Of a DNA stretch of 64,000 bases, positions 8,488-18,071 are shown piece by piece. The notes under the pieces were generated by a model, which did no database searches, had not been told where the DNA came from, and saw only the letters and a list, made by a program, of their open reading frames with translations. The position numbers and the translations under genes were made by a program. Numbering within the stretch: the first letter of the stretch is position 1; every line of letters begins with the position of its first letter. Origin of the DNA: Breoghania sp. L-A4 (GTDB taxonomy: Bacteria; Pseudomonadota; Alphaproteobacteria; Rhizobiales; Stappiaceae); the NCBI RefSeq assembly GCF_003432385.1, contig NZ_CP031841.1, positions 1,589,579-1,653,578 on the forward strand. The letters run 5' to 3'.

Positions 8488-10200
8488 ATGGCGGATCAGG
8501 CGAATGGCAAGCTGCGCCGCAGCTTCGCCGTGGCGGGCGCCGCCGTCGTGATGCCATTGCTCGCCGTCTTCGCGTTCAACACGCTGTGGGGCTATCTGCC
8601 GCTGCGCCGCGATGTGGTCGCCGTGCCGGGTTTCGTGAACGCCACCAATACCATGCGCGATCTGGAAATCGCCGTGCTGCAGAGCGCAGCGATTGTGCAC
8701 GGCAGCCGTGTGTTCGTCGGCTATCGCACCAGCCTTCCCGCCATGGCCAGCAACGAGACGCCCGGTCAGGCGTCCGATGCGCCCGCATTCGCGACGTCCG
8801 GCACACGCAGCCAGCTTCAGGCCTACGAGGCGGCGGCGGAGCGGGTGCGCGCGCGATTTATCGCCGCGCGCAGGGCGATGGCCGATTGGCCGGAGATTCT
8901 TCAGGGCACCTACGGGCTCTACGGCGAGTGGCTGGTGCTGCGCCAGCAGGGCCGTCAACTGGCGGCGCTGTCTGACCTGCAGGCAAGCGCGCCGCAGCAC
9001 GCCCGCGCCTTCGCCGAATACGATCGGCTGAACCAGAATCTGGTCTCCGGCATCGAGGCGTTCAACCACCGGATTTCCACCTCCGTCAACGAACGGCTGG
9101 GCGTCGAGAGCGCGCACAGCCAGCGGGTGCTCGGCCTGTCGATGGCCATCGGCTCCTTGGTGATCGTCTTCATCATGTATGTGAACCTGCGTCTTGCGAG
9201 CTACGTGGTCGATCCGCTCAATGGGCTGGTGGGTTCCATCACCCGGTTTCGCGAGGGCGACTACTCCGTGCGCACGGACGTCAAGCGCACGGACGAGATC
9301 GGCAACCTGGCCGACGCCTTCAACGACATGGCGCAGGACATCGAGCAGTCGCACCTGCATCTCGCCAGCCTGTCGGAACGCGATCCGCTCACCGGCATGC
9401 TCAACCGGCGTGGCTTCGATACCCGCTTTGAACGCCATCTGAAGCAGGCGGAGGCCCAGGGCCACGACCTAACCGTGATCATGGTCGACATCGACCGCTT
9501 CAAGTCGATCAACGACACCTACGGCCATGCCGCCGGCGATCTCGTGCTGGTCGCGGTTGCCGACACCATCCGCAATTGCCTGCGCGGCGGCGATTTCTCC
9601 GCCCGCTTCGGCGGCGAGGAATTCATCATCTGCCTGCCGGAAAAGAGCTCCGAGACCGGTCTTGCGGTTGCCGAGCGCATGCGCGAGGCGATCGACCGTC
9701 TGCCGCTGACCACCACCGACGGCGCGCCGGTCCACGTCACAGCCAGCGCCGGCGTGGCGATCTTTCCCATCGCCGGGCGCACGCGCAACGCGCTTGTGGA
9801 AGCCGGCGACGCGGCGCTTTATGCGGCGAAGAGCAACGGCCGCAACCGCGTGGAACTGGCGGCGGCCAACGACATCGGCTTCGAGGAGGCCGTCGCCAGG
9901 CCGGCCGGAACGCCGGATGTGGACGACGGAAGGGTGATGTTCGTCACCCGGGCCAACCAGGCGCCGGTGACACAGGATGTTGGACCTTCGCACCAGGCGG
10001 CCGCCGCGCCGGATCATGGCCCGGACGTCTTCGCCCAGCAGGCCGCCGCCCGCGAGGCCTTCGAACGCGATGGACCGCGCCTGGACGCGGAGCCCGCAGC
10101 GGATGTCTTCGCCGCGGAACCCGCGGACGATGCCGCTTCGGACGACGACACGCCGCTGGAAATCTCGACCAACGTGCCCCGCCTGCAGTGGACCGCCTGA
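8488..10200 (+). CDS. Membrane-bound diguanylate cyclase (HAMP-GGDEF)
   Basis: The protein makes cyclic di-GMP from two GTP. An N-terminal helix (residues 14-32), a periplasmic segment of about 190 residues with no recognised sensor fold, and a second helix near 220-240 anchor it in the inner membrane. A HAMP linker and a GGDEF domain follow. The active-site motif is ARFGGEEF near residue 375, and the inhibitory I-site RGGD sits five residues before it, so product feedback is expected. The domain starts with the typical RDPLTGMLNRRGFD. About 110 residues of low-complexity acidic tail follow. ATG 8488 is preferred over GTG 8458 because AAGGCGG precedes it. No phosphodiesterase domain is attached. 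Confidence 0.93.
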   Translation: MADQANGKLRRSFAVAGAAVVMPLLAVFAFNTLWGYLPLRRDVVAVPGFVNATNTMRDLEIAVLQSAAIVHGSRVFVGYRTSLPAMASNETPGQASDAPAFATSGTRSQLQAYEAAAERVRARFIAARRAMADWPEILQGTYGLYGEWLVLRQQGRQLAALSDLQASAPQHARAFAEYDRLNQNLVSGIEAFNHRISTSVNERLGVESAHSQRVLGLSMAIGSLVIVFIMYVNLRLASYVVDPLNGLVGSITRFREGDYSVRTDVKRTDEIGNLADAFNDMAQDIEQSHLHLASLSERDPLTGMLNRRGFDTRFERHLKQAEAQGHDLTVIMVDIDRFKSINDTYGHAAGDLVLVAVADTIRNCLRGGDFSARFGGEEFIICLPEKSSETGLAVAERMREAIDRLPLTTTDGAPVHVTASAGVAIFPIAGRTRNALVEAGDAALYAAKSNGRNRVELAAANDIGFEEAVARPAGTPDVDDGRVMFVTRANQAPVTQDVGPSHQAAAAPDHGPDVFAQQAAAREAFERDGPRLDAEPAADVFAAEPADDAASDDDTPLEISTNVPRLQWTA

Positions 10201-10339
10201 GGCTCTCTTTGAAAATCTGACATGACGCGGATCAACGCGCGCCGGGATGTGGGGTATACTCTCCCCATGGGCGCCCGGCCGTCGTGCATCGCGGATTCCA
10301 GCCGCGCGGACGCCGCGCGTGTTTCAGGGAGACGCAGCG

Positions 10340-10644
10340 ATGAAAACGATGGACCCCGTCACCTTGGAAAAGGCGCTGCGCGATCCCGCATCCGTCTTCG
10401 CCACCCCGAAGAGGTCGAGACCCATGCCGGCTTGAGCGCCGCGCAGCGCATCGAGATCCTGCGCCGCTGGGAATACGACGCCTCGGAGGATTCCGTCGCC
10501 ACGGAAGAAGGCATGCCGGGCGGCGACGACGACCTGACCGCGCGCATCCTGCAGGCGCTCGACCGCCTCGGCGGCGTCAATCCGGAAAACACCGGCCCCA
10601 CCAAGCACCACGGCCTGACGCGAGATGCGACCAAGCGCGAGTGA
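10340..10644 (+). CDS. Small conserved alphaproteobacterial protein, frameshifted here
   Basis: The reading starts MKTMDPVTLEKALRDPASVF and, after one lost base in the C-run 10404-10407, continues as EEVETHAGLSAAQRIEILRRW and YDASEDSVATEEGM. Joined, it is 101 residues. It matches a widespread small cytoplasmic protein of Rhizobiales that begins MDP..LEKAL.DPA.VFATPEDV and contains QKIEILRRWEYDA. Its function is not known to me. Without the repaired base, neither half looks complete. ATG 10340 follows CAGGGAGACG. It lies just downstream of the diguanylate cyclase but is 140 bases away and probably has its own promoter. The frameshift fits the homopolymer pattern seen across the window. Confidence 0.75.
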
Positions 10645-10682
10645 GCCGTTGCCGCATCCTTTGCCCGTCCAGGCCACTTCCA

Positions 10683-11120
10683 CGATTGTCATCCCGGCCG
10701 CAGCGCAGCGGAGAGCCGGGACCCACTCTGATCTCCGCTTGTTGAGGCGCTTGGGCGCGCGCGGCGCGGTCTGGCGGCACGTTCCGGGCGACAGCCGTCG
10801 CCGAGCGGCAGTGTGGGCCCGGGTCAAGCCCGGGTGACAACGGAGGGTGGGCAGACTCACCTGCCATGACCGCTATTGGAAGGCTTCATCTCTCCACGTC
10901 ATCCCGGACCGTGTGCAGCAACGCTGCATCACGAGATCCGGGATCCAGCACATCAGCCGGCGCTTGCGCCGTCAAACCCCCTTGTCCGTGTCGGGAGTGT
11001 TGTTCTGGCGTGAGCGAACGGCGCCTTCGGCGAGTCCCTCCTGGGTTCCGGATCTCGCGATGCACCTGCGGTGCACGCGGTCCGGAATGACGCGGAGGGT
11101 TGAAGCCCGGCAGCGGGGAT
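10683..11120. repeat. Intergenic repeat array, families A and C
   Basis: A family A unit opens with TTGTCATCCCGGCCGCAGCG and closes near GGGTCAAGCCCGGGTGACAA. It is followed by a family C unit (about 10898-11110) whose near copy lies at 49631-49850. Both are built from short hairpins of the GTCATCCCGG...CCGGGATGAC type. There is no gene in this stretch. Confidence 0.7.
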
Positions 11121-11145
11121 CTGCACTTTGGGGCACTTTCCCACG

Positions 11146-11580
11146 ATTGTCATCCCGGGCGAGCACCGCGAGACCCGGGACCCACTCTGACCCCCGCTTG
11201 TTGAGGAGTTTGAGATTGCGCGGCGCGGTGGCTGCATGGATCGAGCGTCCGTGTTCGCCGAGCGGCATAGTGGGCCCCGGGTCGAGCCCGGGGTGACAAG
11301 GGAGGGTGCGGATGCTCCCCCGCCCCGGATCTGCAAGGCGGCACTGCGCGCCGCATCGCGTCCGGGGTGACGCGGAGGGTTGAAGCGCGGCGGCGGGCGG
11401 TTGCCTTTGGCCCCCCACGATTGTCATCCCGGCCGCAGCGCAGCGGAGAGCCGGGACCCAGTAATCGCCGGATTTTCGGCGCTTGCCGAAGGGGTTCAAC
11501 CGCGCTGTGGTGCTGGCCCGGCGCAGCCACGCGCGCCGTCGGCTACTGGGTCCCTGCTTTCGCAGGGATGACAGCAAGGG
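11146..11580. repeat. Intergenic repeat array, family A (left flank of Ala-rich gene)
   Basis: One full family A unit (11146-11412) is followed by a second, partial one (11417-11580). Bases 11290-11405 are nearly identical to 13630-13745 on the other side of the alanine-rich gene, in direct orientation. No gene is seen here. Confidence 0.75.
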
Positions 11581-11758
11581 TGATAGCGAGAGGGATGGCA
11601 AGACCCGTGAAAGCATCCCGGACACCGGGTTCTCAAAGCACCCGCCGGTCATTCAGAAAAGTCTCTCGCGGACCACGAGAAACCGCTGCTCCACCCGGTG
11701 CTGCTCCGCGCTTCCCTTGCCCGCATCCCCCACTTATGCTGCGCCGACAGGGGAGGGC

Positions 11759-13477
11759 ATGGCGGAGCAATTTGATCGCGACGAATTTGAGCGCTGGCTG
11801 AAGACCCAGCCGCGTGAGGTCTCGCTCGCCATCGCCAGCCGCGCAGCGCTACGCGTGATGCCGCTGCTGGGTATCATACTCGAAGTTGAGGAGTTGGACG
11901 ACGCCGGGTGGTTCGGCTCAGTCGTCCTTTTGCCGCTGTTGCGTGGCATGGCTCTGCCATGGGCTGCGGCCATATATCCAGCCCATGGCAGAGAGTTCGC
12001 CGCCAGCGCCACCGCCAATACCGTCTCTGCCTCCGCCGCTTCCAACGCCGCCTACACCGCCGCCAGAGCCGCCAACGCCGCCTTCGCCGCCGCCAATGCC
12101 GCCGCGGCCGCCGCCTATTCTGCCGTCGCCGCCGAAAACGACGCCTACGCCGCCAATGCCGTCAGCGCCGCCGCCGACGCCTACGGCACCGCCAGAGCCG
12201 CCGCCGCCGCCGCCGCTGCCAGAGCCGCCGCCGCCGATCGGAAATGGATTGAAGCCGGTGGGTCCGCGGCCGATCTGGGCGTCGCGCCCTTCTGGCCGGC
12301 GCGCGGCATGCCCGATGAGCTGCGCCGGTTGTGGGAGCGTCTCAAATCCGAGCTGCGGCCTCTCGATGAAGACTGGCAGGTCTGGACCGACTGGTATGAG
12401 GATCGGTTGAGAGGCGAGACACCGGTCGAGGCGCTGGAAGTTGAGCGCGTGACGTTGCCCGAAGACCTCTGGGAGGAGGGACCGAAGGCAGTCAACGCAC
12501 GGATTCGAGAGTTGATCGAGGGTGCTCCGGAACCTGAGGTCCAATCGGCAAGCAGGCAGGACCGCGAAAGAAGCGAACTGGTCATCCCTGAACAGAAACG
12601 CGCTGCGCTTGAGCCGGTCTGGCGTGACGGGCGGCTGACGTTGGCCGCTGGAACATTGCCGTCCGGCCACGACAGCATCGATGCCGCACTGACGGCGCTC
12701 AAGCGCGATTTTGAGCGTTTCTTGGATGTCTTGAAGACAGATACGGGCAATGTCGATAGCCGATTTGTCGATTATTTTGAGCAGGTCACCGAGAGTATCC
12801 CGACCGCTGCACCTTCACAGGAAGTGCTGTTTTCCCTCGCTCACAATGAGGAAATCCTCATTGGCTACGGCAAGGCCGTCTCCAGCGAATGGCCGGACTT
12901 TCTCGCCGCCCAATACCACGGCCTTGCGCTGCACTTCGGCCGGATCATGCGGCAGTTCCCCGAATGGCGTGAGTTCCTTGAGAACGCGCGCGGCGATCCG
13001 CTCAGTGAGGCCGACATTGAGGCCGCCGCCGAAATCGGAACAGCCTTTGCCGACGGCCTGCGCGACGAGACCCCGAACAACCCGGTGGACGCCATCATTC
13101 CCGATGTCATCGAGAAGTTCGCCGGAGAACTGTCAGCGCCTCAGGAGACGCCATCCGAAGAGACTGCCTCGGGCCGCAGCCTGTTGGCCCGCGATCTGCT
13201 GGAAAGCGTCAACAACACGCTGAAGCGTCTGTTTGAGGCAGCCGCACCAGTTCTTCGCAGGGCCGGGAAAGTCGTATACGCCGAATTTGTCGAAGGTGCA
13301 TTTCATCAGTTGAAGATGATTGCGAGGGCAGCTGGTCGTGGTGTCGTCATCGGAGTAGCCGGTTATGCTGGTAGCGTCATTGGCGAGGCATCAGGTTTGC
13401 TGGCGTATTTTGCGGCACGCTTTCCCGAGATTTATGGCTGGATCGAGCCGTGGCTGAAGTTTTTTCCGTGGGTGTAG
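11759..13477 (+). CDS. Hypothetical protein with long alanine-rich repeat segment
   Basis: The protein has 572 residues with no family that I recognise. Residues 1-75 are a mixed helical region containing a hydrophobic stretch. Residues about 80-160 are a low-complexity run dominated by alanine, with Asn, Ser, Tyr and Arg at intervals (AAR/AAN/AAY units), likely one long helix. A charged, normal-composition middle follows, then a hydrophobic C-terminus (GRGVVIGVAGYAG... to WLKFFPWV) that could insert in a membrane. ATG 11759 follows GGGGAGGG closely. The frame stays open upstream through repeat sequence, which I exclude. Near-identical direct repeats bracket the gene, suggesting cassette-like gain or loss. 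It could be a membrane-acting or envelope protein. Confidence 0.65.
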   Translation: MAEQFDRDEFERWLKTQPREVSLAIASRAALRVMPLLGIILEVEELDDAGWFGSVVLLPLLRGMALPWAAAIYPAHGREFAASATANTVSASAASNAAYTAARAANAAFAAANAAAAAAYSAVAAENDAYAANAVSAAADAYGTARAAAAAAAARAAAADRKWIEAGGSAADLGVAPFWPARGMPDELRRLWERLKSELRPLDEDWQVWTDWYEDRLRGETPVEALEVERVTLPEDLWEEGPKAVNARIRELIEGAPEPEVQSASRQDRERSELVIPEQKRAALEPVWRDGRLTLAAGTLPSGHDSIDAALTALKRDFERFLDVLKTDTGNVDSRFVDYFEQVTESIPTAAPSQEVLFSLAHNEEILIGYGKAVSSEWPDFLAAQYHGLALHFGRIMRQFPEWREFLENARGDPLSEADIEAAAEIGTAFADGLRDETPNNPVDAIIPDVIEKFAGELSAPQETPSEETASGRSLLARDLLESVNNTLKRLFEAAAPVLRRAGKVVYAEFVEGAFHQLKMIARAAGRGVVIGVAGYAGSVIGEASGLLAYFAARFPEIYGWIEPWLKFFPWV

Positions 13478-13487
13478 CCACTCCCCC

Positions 13488-14012
13488 GATTGTCATCCCG
13501 GCCGCAGCGTAGCGGAGAGCCGGGACCCACTCTGATCTCCGCTTGTCGAGGCGCTTGCGGGCGCGCGGCGCGGTCTGGCGGCACGTTCCGGGCGACAGCG
13601 TTCGCCGGGCGGCATAGTGGGTCAAGCCCGGGGTGACAAGGGAGGGTGCGGATGCTCCCCCGCCCCGGATCTGCAAAGCGGCACTGCGCGCCGCGTTGCG
13701 TCCGGGGTGACGCGGAGGGTTGAAGCGCGGCGGCGGGCGGTTGCCTGTGGCCACTCCCCCGATTGTCATCCCGGCCGCAGCGCAGCGGAGAGCCGTGACC
13801 CGCTCTGATCTCCGCTTGTCGAGGCGCTTGGGCGCGCGCGGCGCGGTCTGGCGGCACGTTCCGGGCGACAGCGGTCGCCGGGTGGCATAGTGGGCCCCGG
13901 GTCAAGCCCGGGGTGACAACGGAGGGTGTGGATGCTCCCCCGCCTCGGATCTGCAAAGCGGCACTGCGCGCCGCATTGCGTCCGGGGTGACAGCAACGGG
14001 CGCCCAAAGGCG
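13488..14012. repeat. Tandem family A repeats (right flank of Ala-rich gene)
   Basis: Two successive family A units (13488-13755 and 13757-14012) share the opening GATTGTCATCCCGGCCGCAG and the closing GCGTCCGGGGTGAC. The first is the direct-repeat partner of 11146-11412. Nothing coding is supported here. Confidence 0.78.
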
Positions 14013-14020
14013 ACTCCCCC

Positions 14021-14451
14021 CTACAGATCCTCGGGCTCGAATTTCAGCGCGGTTCCGTTCATGCAGTAGCGCAGGCCCGTCGGCTGGGGGCCGTCGGGGA
14101 AGACGTGGCCCAAGTGGGCGTCGCAGGACGCGCAGCGGATCTCGGTGCGGGTCATGCCGTGCGAGCTGTCGGTGATTTCCGTGAGCGCGTCCGGCGAGAC
14201 GGCCTCGAAGAAGCTGGGCCAGCCGCAGCCGGCGTCGAATTTCGTGTCCGAGCGAAACAGCGGCGCGCCGCAGCCCACGCAGGAATAGGAGCCGCCCTGG
14301 AAGCGGTCCCAGTGCGGCCCGGTGAAGGGCGCTCGGTGCCGGCCTGGCGCATCACGTGATACTGCGCGGGCGTCAGGCGCTTGGCCCACTCGGCGTCGCT
14401 CAGCTCAAGCCGCCCGGATCTTGTGTCCGCGGCGTGGTTCTGGTCGCTCAT
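14021..14451 (-). CDS. msrB: Peptide-methionine (R)-S-oxide reductase MsrB, frameshifted here
   Basis: MsrB reduces methionine-R-sulfoxide in proteins. Two zinc-binding pairs are visible, CVGCGAP and CASCDAH, and the catalytic cysteine is in [10 protein letters not shown]. The start [10 protein letters not shown] at 14451 follows AAGGGA. After residue 40 ([12 protein letters not shown]) the frame breaks at a three-base run (14327-14329). Adding one C on the coding strand restores [16 protein letters not shown] and gives 143 residues, the normal length for a single-domain MsrB. The break is the same type as in ptrB and mrpA, so the gene is probably intact in the organism. No msrA is adjacent. 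Cytoplasmic, with no signal peptide. Confidence 0.92.
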
Positions 14452-14878
14452 GTCGTCCCTTTCGTTCCTCGGCGCCGGATCGCGCGTGATGTTCGGAGCG
14501 GATCGGCCGCGCGCACCGGCGCACCCGCATACATCGTGCATGCCGGCTCCCGCGCAAGCGGCGGTGGCGCACGATTTGTTGAGGGCCCGGCGCGGGAGCC
14601 GGGTCTCGCCAGGGCGCCGCGGCGTATTGCCGCCGCCTTGCGGCACCTCTCGCCCGGCGCGGGGGATCGCAAAAGGCCACACATCGGGGAAAATACGGTC
14701 CCGGAGGTCCTCAACAGCATTTTTTAACAAAACCGGCAATAGGTTGGCGCCAAGCAATCTTGCACATTGCGGCGCTGGCGTATATTGCACCATGACTTCT
14801 ATCGGATAACAAGTTGGCCGGGCGGGGCCCGCGTGATTCCCCGAACGAGCCGGCGAGAAGATCTTTCAGGGACCGCGG
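14452..14878. promoter_or_regulatory. Upstream region of msrB and mrp operon
   Basis: About 430 bases hold no gene. TTGCAC at 14760-14765 and TATATT at 14781-14786 resemble -35 and -10 boxes for mrpA, but the 15-base spacer is short. An AT-rich patch around 14720-14735 is the other notable point. Confidence 0.35.
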
Positions 14879-17276
14879 ATGGCGCTTTTCGGGATGGATG
14901 AAACAGTTGTCGCCGTGCTGGCGCCCTTTGCGGCAGCCGTTGTCGCCCCGGTGCTGACGCGCTACCTCAAACACAACGCCGCCTGGGTCCTGGCGACCGT
15001 TCCGGCCCTGATTTTCTTACATTTTCTGGGATTCATCGACCCTGTTTCGCACGGCGAGACGGTGCGCGCCGGCTATTCCTGGGTGCCGGCCTTCGGGGTG
15101 AATTTCAGCTTCTTCGTCGACGGTCTGTCGATGCTGTTCGCGCTGCTGATCTCCGGCATCGGCACGCTGATCGTGCTCTATTCCGGCGGCTATCTGCAGA
15201 CCCACGAGCATCTGGGGCGATTCTTCTCGTTCATCCTGCTGTTCATGGGATCGATGCTCGGCGTGGTGCTGTCGGACAATCTGATCACGCTTTTCATATT
15301 TTGGGAATTGACCTCGATCACCTCGTTCCTGCTGATCGGGTTCGACCATCTGCGCACGGCCTCGCGCCGCGCGGCGCTTCAGGCGCTGGTGGTCACCGGC
15401 GGCGGCGGACTGGCGCTGCTGGCGGGTCTGCTGCTGATGGCCTCGGTCACCGGCGAGATGGAAATGTCGGCGGTGCTCGCCTCGGGCGACGTGCTGCGCG
15501 ACAACGCGCTCTACATGCCTATCCTGCTGCTGGTGCTCGGCGGCGCCTTCACCAAATCGGCACAGTTCCCGTTCCACTTCTGGCTGCCCAACGCCATGGA
15601 GGCGCCGACCCCGGTCTCCGCCTATCTGCATTCCGCGACCATGGTGAAGGCCGGCGTCTATCTGCTGATGCGCGTGCATCCGGTGCTCGGCGACACGACC
15701 GCCTGGATGACGATCCTGCCGGTCTTCGGCGGCGTGACGCTGCTGGTGGGCACCATCCTTGCGGTGCGCCAGACCGATCTGAAGCTGATGCTCGCCTACA
15801 CCACCGTCGCCTCGCTGGGCCTTTTGGTCATGCTCACAGGCACCAGCGCGGAGAAGGCGATCGAGGGCGCGGTGCTCTATCTCTTCGCCCATTCGCTGTT
15901 CAAGGGCGCGCTGTTCATGGTCGCCGGCCTGATCGATCATGGGAGCGGCACCCGCGACATCACCAGGCTGGGCGGATTGCGCAAGGCGATGCCGATCACC
16001 TTCGCCGCCGCCGTGCTGGCCGCGCTGTCGATGTCCGGTCTGCCGCCCTTCATCGGGTTCATCGCCAAGGAAGTGCTCTATGAGGGCACCTGGGGCCCGA
16101 GACGGCGCAGACGCTGGTGACGCTGACCGCAGTCGGCGGCAACGCATTGATGCTGGCGGTTGCCTTCGCCGTCGCCTTCAAGCCGTTCCTCGGGCCCAAG
16201 GTCGAAACCCCCAAGCACGCGCACGAAGGCCCCGTGCTTCTGTGGCTGGGACCGCTGACGCTGGCGCTGCTGGGCCTGGCCTCCGCGCTCGTCGCCCATT
16301 GGACCGGCGAGACGCTGATCGGTCCCATGACCTCGGCCATCGTCGGCGACGGCGTGACCTCGACCCTGCATCTGTTCCCCGATCACATCGCCGAGCCGCT
16401 GATCCTGTCGCTGATCACCGTGGGACTCGGGCTCGTGGCCTTCTGGCAGATCGACGGGCTGCGCTTCATCATCGCCCGCATCCTCACCGCCATCGGCTGG
16501 GGCCCGGACCGGGGTTTGACCAGGTGATCGGCCTGATCGTGCGCATCGCCGGCGCGGTGACCCGGATCGCCCAGCCCGGCACGATGCAGACCTACATGAA
16601 CGTCACCTTCCTGGTGGTTGCCGCGGTTCTGCTGGTTCCGATGTACGTCTACGGCGAATGGCCGGCGATGCCCAAGGTGCCGGACTTCCTGTTCTACGAA
16701 TGGTCGATCCTCGCGGTCGCGGTCGTCGGCATCATCGCCGTGCTCGCGGCCCGCACGCGGCTGATCGCCATCGTCTCGCTCGGCATCCAGGGGTTCGCGG
16801 TCGCGGTCATCTTCCTGCTGTTCGGCGCGCCGGACCTGTCGTTCACCCAGTTCATGGTCGAGACCCTGTCGGTGGTCATTCTCGCGCTCGTTATGACCCG
16901 GCTGAAGCTTTCGGTGCAGGATCAGCGGCCGTTCGGCGAGTCGCTGTTCCATGGCGTCATCGCGATCGCGTGCGGCGTCGGCTTCGCGCTGCTGCTGCTG
17001 GCGGTGACCCAGGTGCCCTTCGACGGCCGGCTGTCGGAGTTCTTCGCCGCCAACAGCCGGGTGATCGCGCATGGGCGCAACATCGTCAACGTGATCATCG
17101 TCGACTTCCGCGGCCTTGATACGCTGGGCGAGATCTCCGTGGTGATGGTAACCGGCCTCGCCGTGGTGGCGCTGATCCGGGTGCGCGCGCGCGGCTCCAA
17201 GGCGCCTGCCGGCGCCAGCGACGGCGCGGATGCGCGGATCGCAGGCAGTACGGGTGCGGAGGGAACGCGCGCATGA
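14879..17276 (+). CDS. mrpA: Na+/H+ antiporter subunit A (MrpA/MnhA), two frameshifts here
   Basis: MrpA is the largest subunit of the multi-subunit cation/proton antiporter and is homologous to NuoL. The first 400 residues show repeated transmembrane helices and the antiporter signature [30 protein letters not shown], including the proton-path lysine. Two single-base losses split it: in TGGGGCCC (16092-16098), restoring [19 protein letters not shown], and in the G-run 16511-16514, restoring [13 protein letters not shown]. Repaired, it is about 799 residues and ends with the DUF4040/MrpB-like module ([28 protein letters not shown]), as normal for MrpA. It starts the mrp operon and overlaps mrpB by ATGA. 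Confidence 0.93.
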
Positions 17277-17692
17277 GAACGCTGATTTTCCGAACCATCG
17301 CGCCCTATCTGGTGGCCCTGATGGTGCTGTTTTCCCTCTTCGTGCTGCTGCGCGGCCACAATGAGCCCGGCGGCGGCTTCATCGGCGGGCTGATCGCGGC
17401 GTCCGCCTTCGCGATCTACGGTATCGCCTGCGGCGTCGCGCCGGTGCGCCGGGCGATCCGGTTCCACCCGATGTCTCTCTCGGGATTCGGGCTTGTGCTT
17501 GCGACGCTGGCCGGGCTGCCGTCGTTTCTGCTCAAGGTTCCGTTCCTCACGGGACTGTGGGTGACGCCGAACGTCTTTGGCGTCGAGGTGGCGCTGTCGA
17601 CGCCGATGTTCTTCGACATCGGTGTGTATTTTGTCGTCGTCGGCGTGATCACCTCGATCGCGCTGGGCCTGGAAGAGCGGGAGAACGACTGA
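17273..17692 (+). CDS. mrpB: Na+/H+ antiporter subunit B (MrpB/MnhB)
   Basis: This is a 139-residue membrane subunit with four predicted helices. The conserved loop [15 protein letters not shown] near residue 27 is diagnostic for MrpB, and the C-terminal helix begins [16 protein letters not shown]. Its start overlaps the mrpA stop (ATGA at 17273-17276) and its own stop overlaps the mrpC start, so synthesis is coupled. It acts only within the Mrp complex, which exchanges internal Na+ for external H+ and supports salt and alkali tolerance. Confidence 0.96.
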   Translation: MRTLIFRTIAPYLVALMVLFSLFVLLRGHNEPGGGFIGGLIAASAFAIYGIACGVAPVRRAIRFHPMSLSGFGLVLATLAGLPSFLLKVPFLTGLWVTPNVFGVEVALSTPMFFDIGVYFVVVGVITSIALGLEEREND

Positions 17693-18069
17693 TGGAAGCC
17701 GGCTTCTCCGTTCTCATCGGCATCTTCTTCGCCGCCAGCATCTATCTGATGCTCTCGCGCCAGCTCATCCGCATCCTGATCGGGGTTGCGCTGTTGGGCA
17801 ACGCGGTCAACCTGCTGATCTTCACCGCGGGCCGGCTGACCCGGGAGGTGCCGCCCGTCATTCCCGAGGGCGCCATGGTGCCCGTGGAGGTGACCGCCAA
17901 TCCCCTGCCGCAGGCGCTGATCCTGACGGCCATCGTGATTTCGTTTTCGTTCTTTGCCTTTCTGCTCGTGCTGGCCTTTCGCGCCTACCAGGAACTGGGC
18001 ACGGATGACGCCAATGACATGCGCGTTGCGGAGCCTGCCGGCGACGTGAAGCCGCCGATGGGGTACTGA
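17692..18069 (+). CDS. mrpC: Na+/H+ antiporter subunit C (MrpC/MnhC)
   Basis: MrpC is a NuoK homologue: 125 residues with three helices. The sequence IYLMLSRQLIRILIGVALLGNAVNLLIF has the NuoK-like glycine/asparagine helix, and NPLPQALILTAIVISFSFFAFLL is the conserved third helix. The stop and start codons of mrpB and mrpC share one base (TGATG). A polar tail of about 25 residues follows the last helix. mrpD begins two bases after this stop. Confidence 0.96.
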   Translation: MEAGFSVLIGIFFAASIYLMLSRQLIRILIGVALLGNAVNLLIFTAGRLTREVPPVIPEGAMVPVEVTANPLPQALILTAIVISFSFFAFLLVLAFRAYQELGTDDANDMRVAEPAGDVKPPMGY

Positions 18070-18071
18070 CA

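Noticed and set aside
10683-14012. CRISPR array
   Set aside because: Repeats are long, variable and contiguous with no regular unique spacers, and no cas genes are present. They are dispersed intergenic repeats.
15017-16147. Minus-strand frames antisense to the mrp operon and to the histidine kinase gene
   Set aside because: Their His/Gln/Arg-rich translations are typical of reversed high-GC coding sequence, and the plus-strand genes are certain.
16117-17276. Separate genes after a truncated mrpA
   Set aside because: The later frames lack proper starts and continue MrpA motifs exactly where single bases are missing, so they are pieces of one mrpA.
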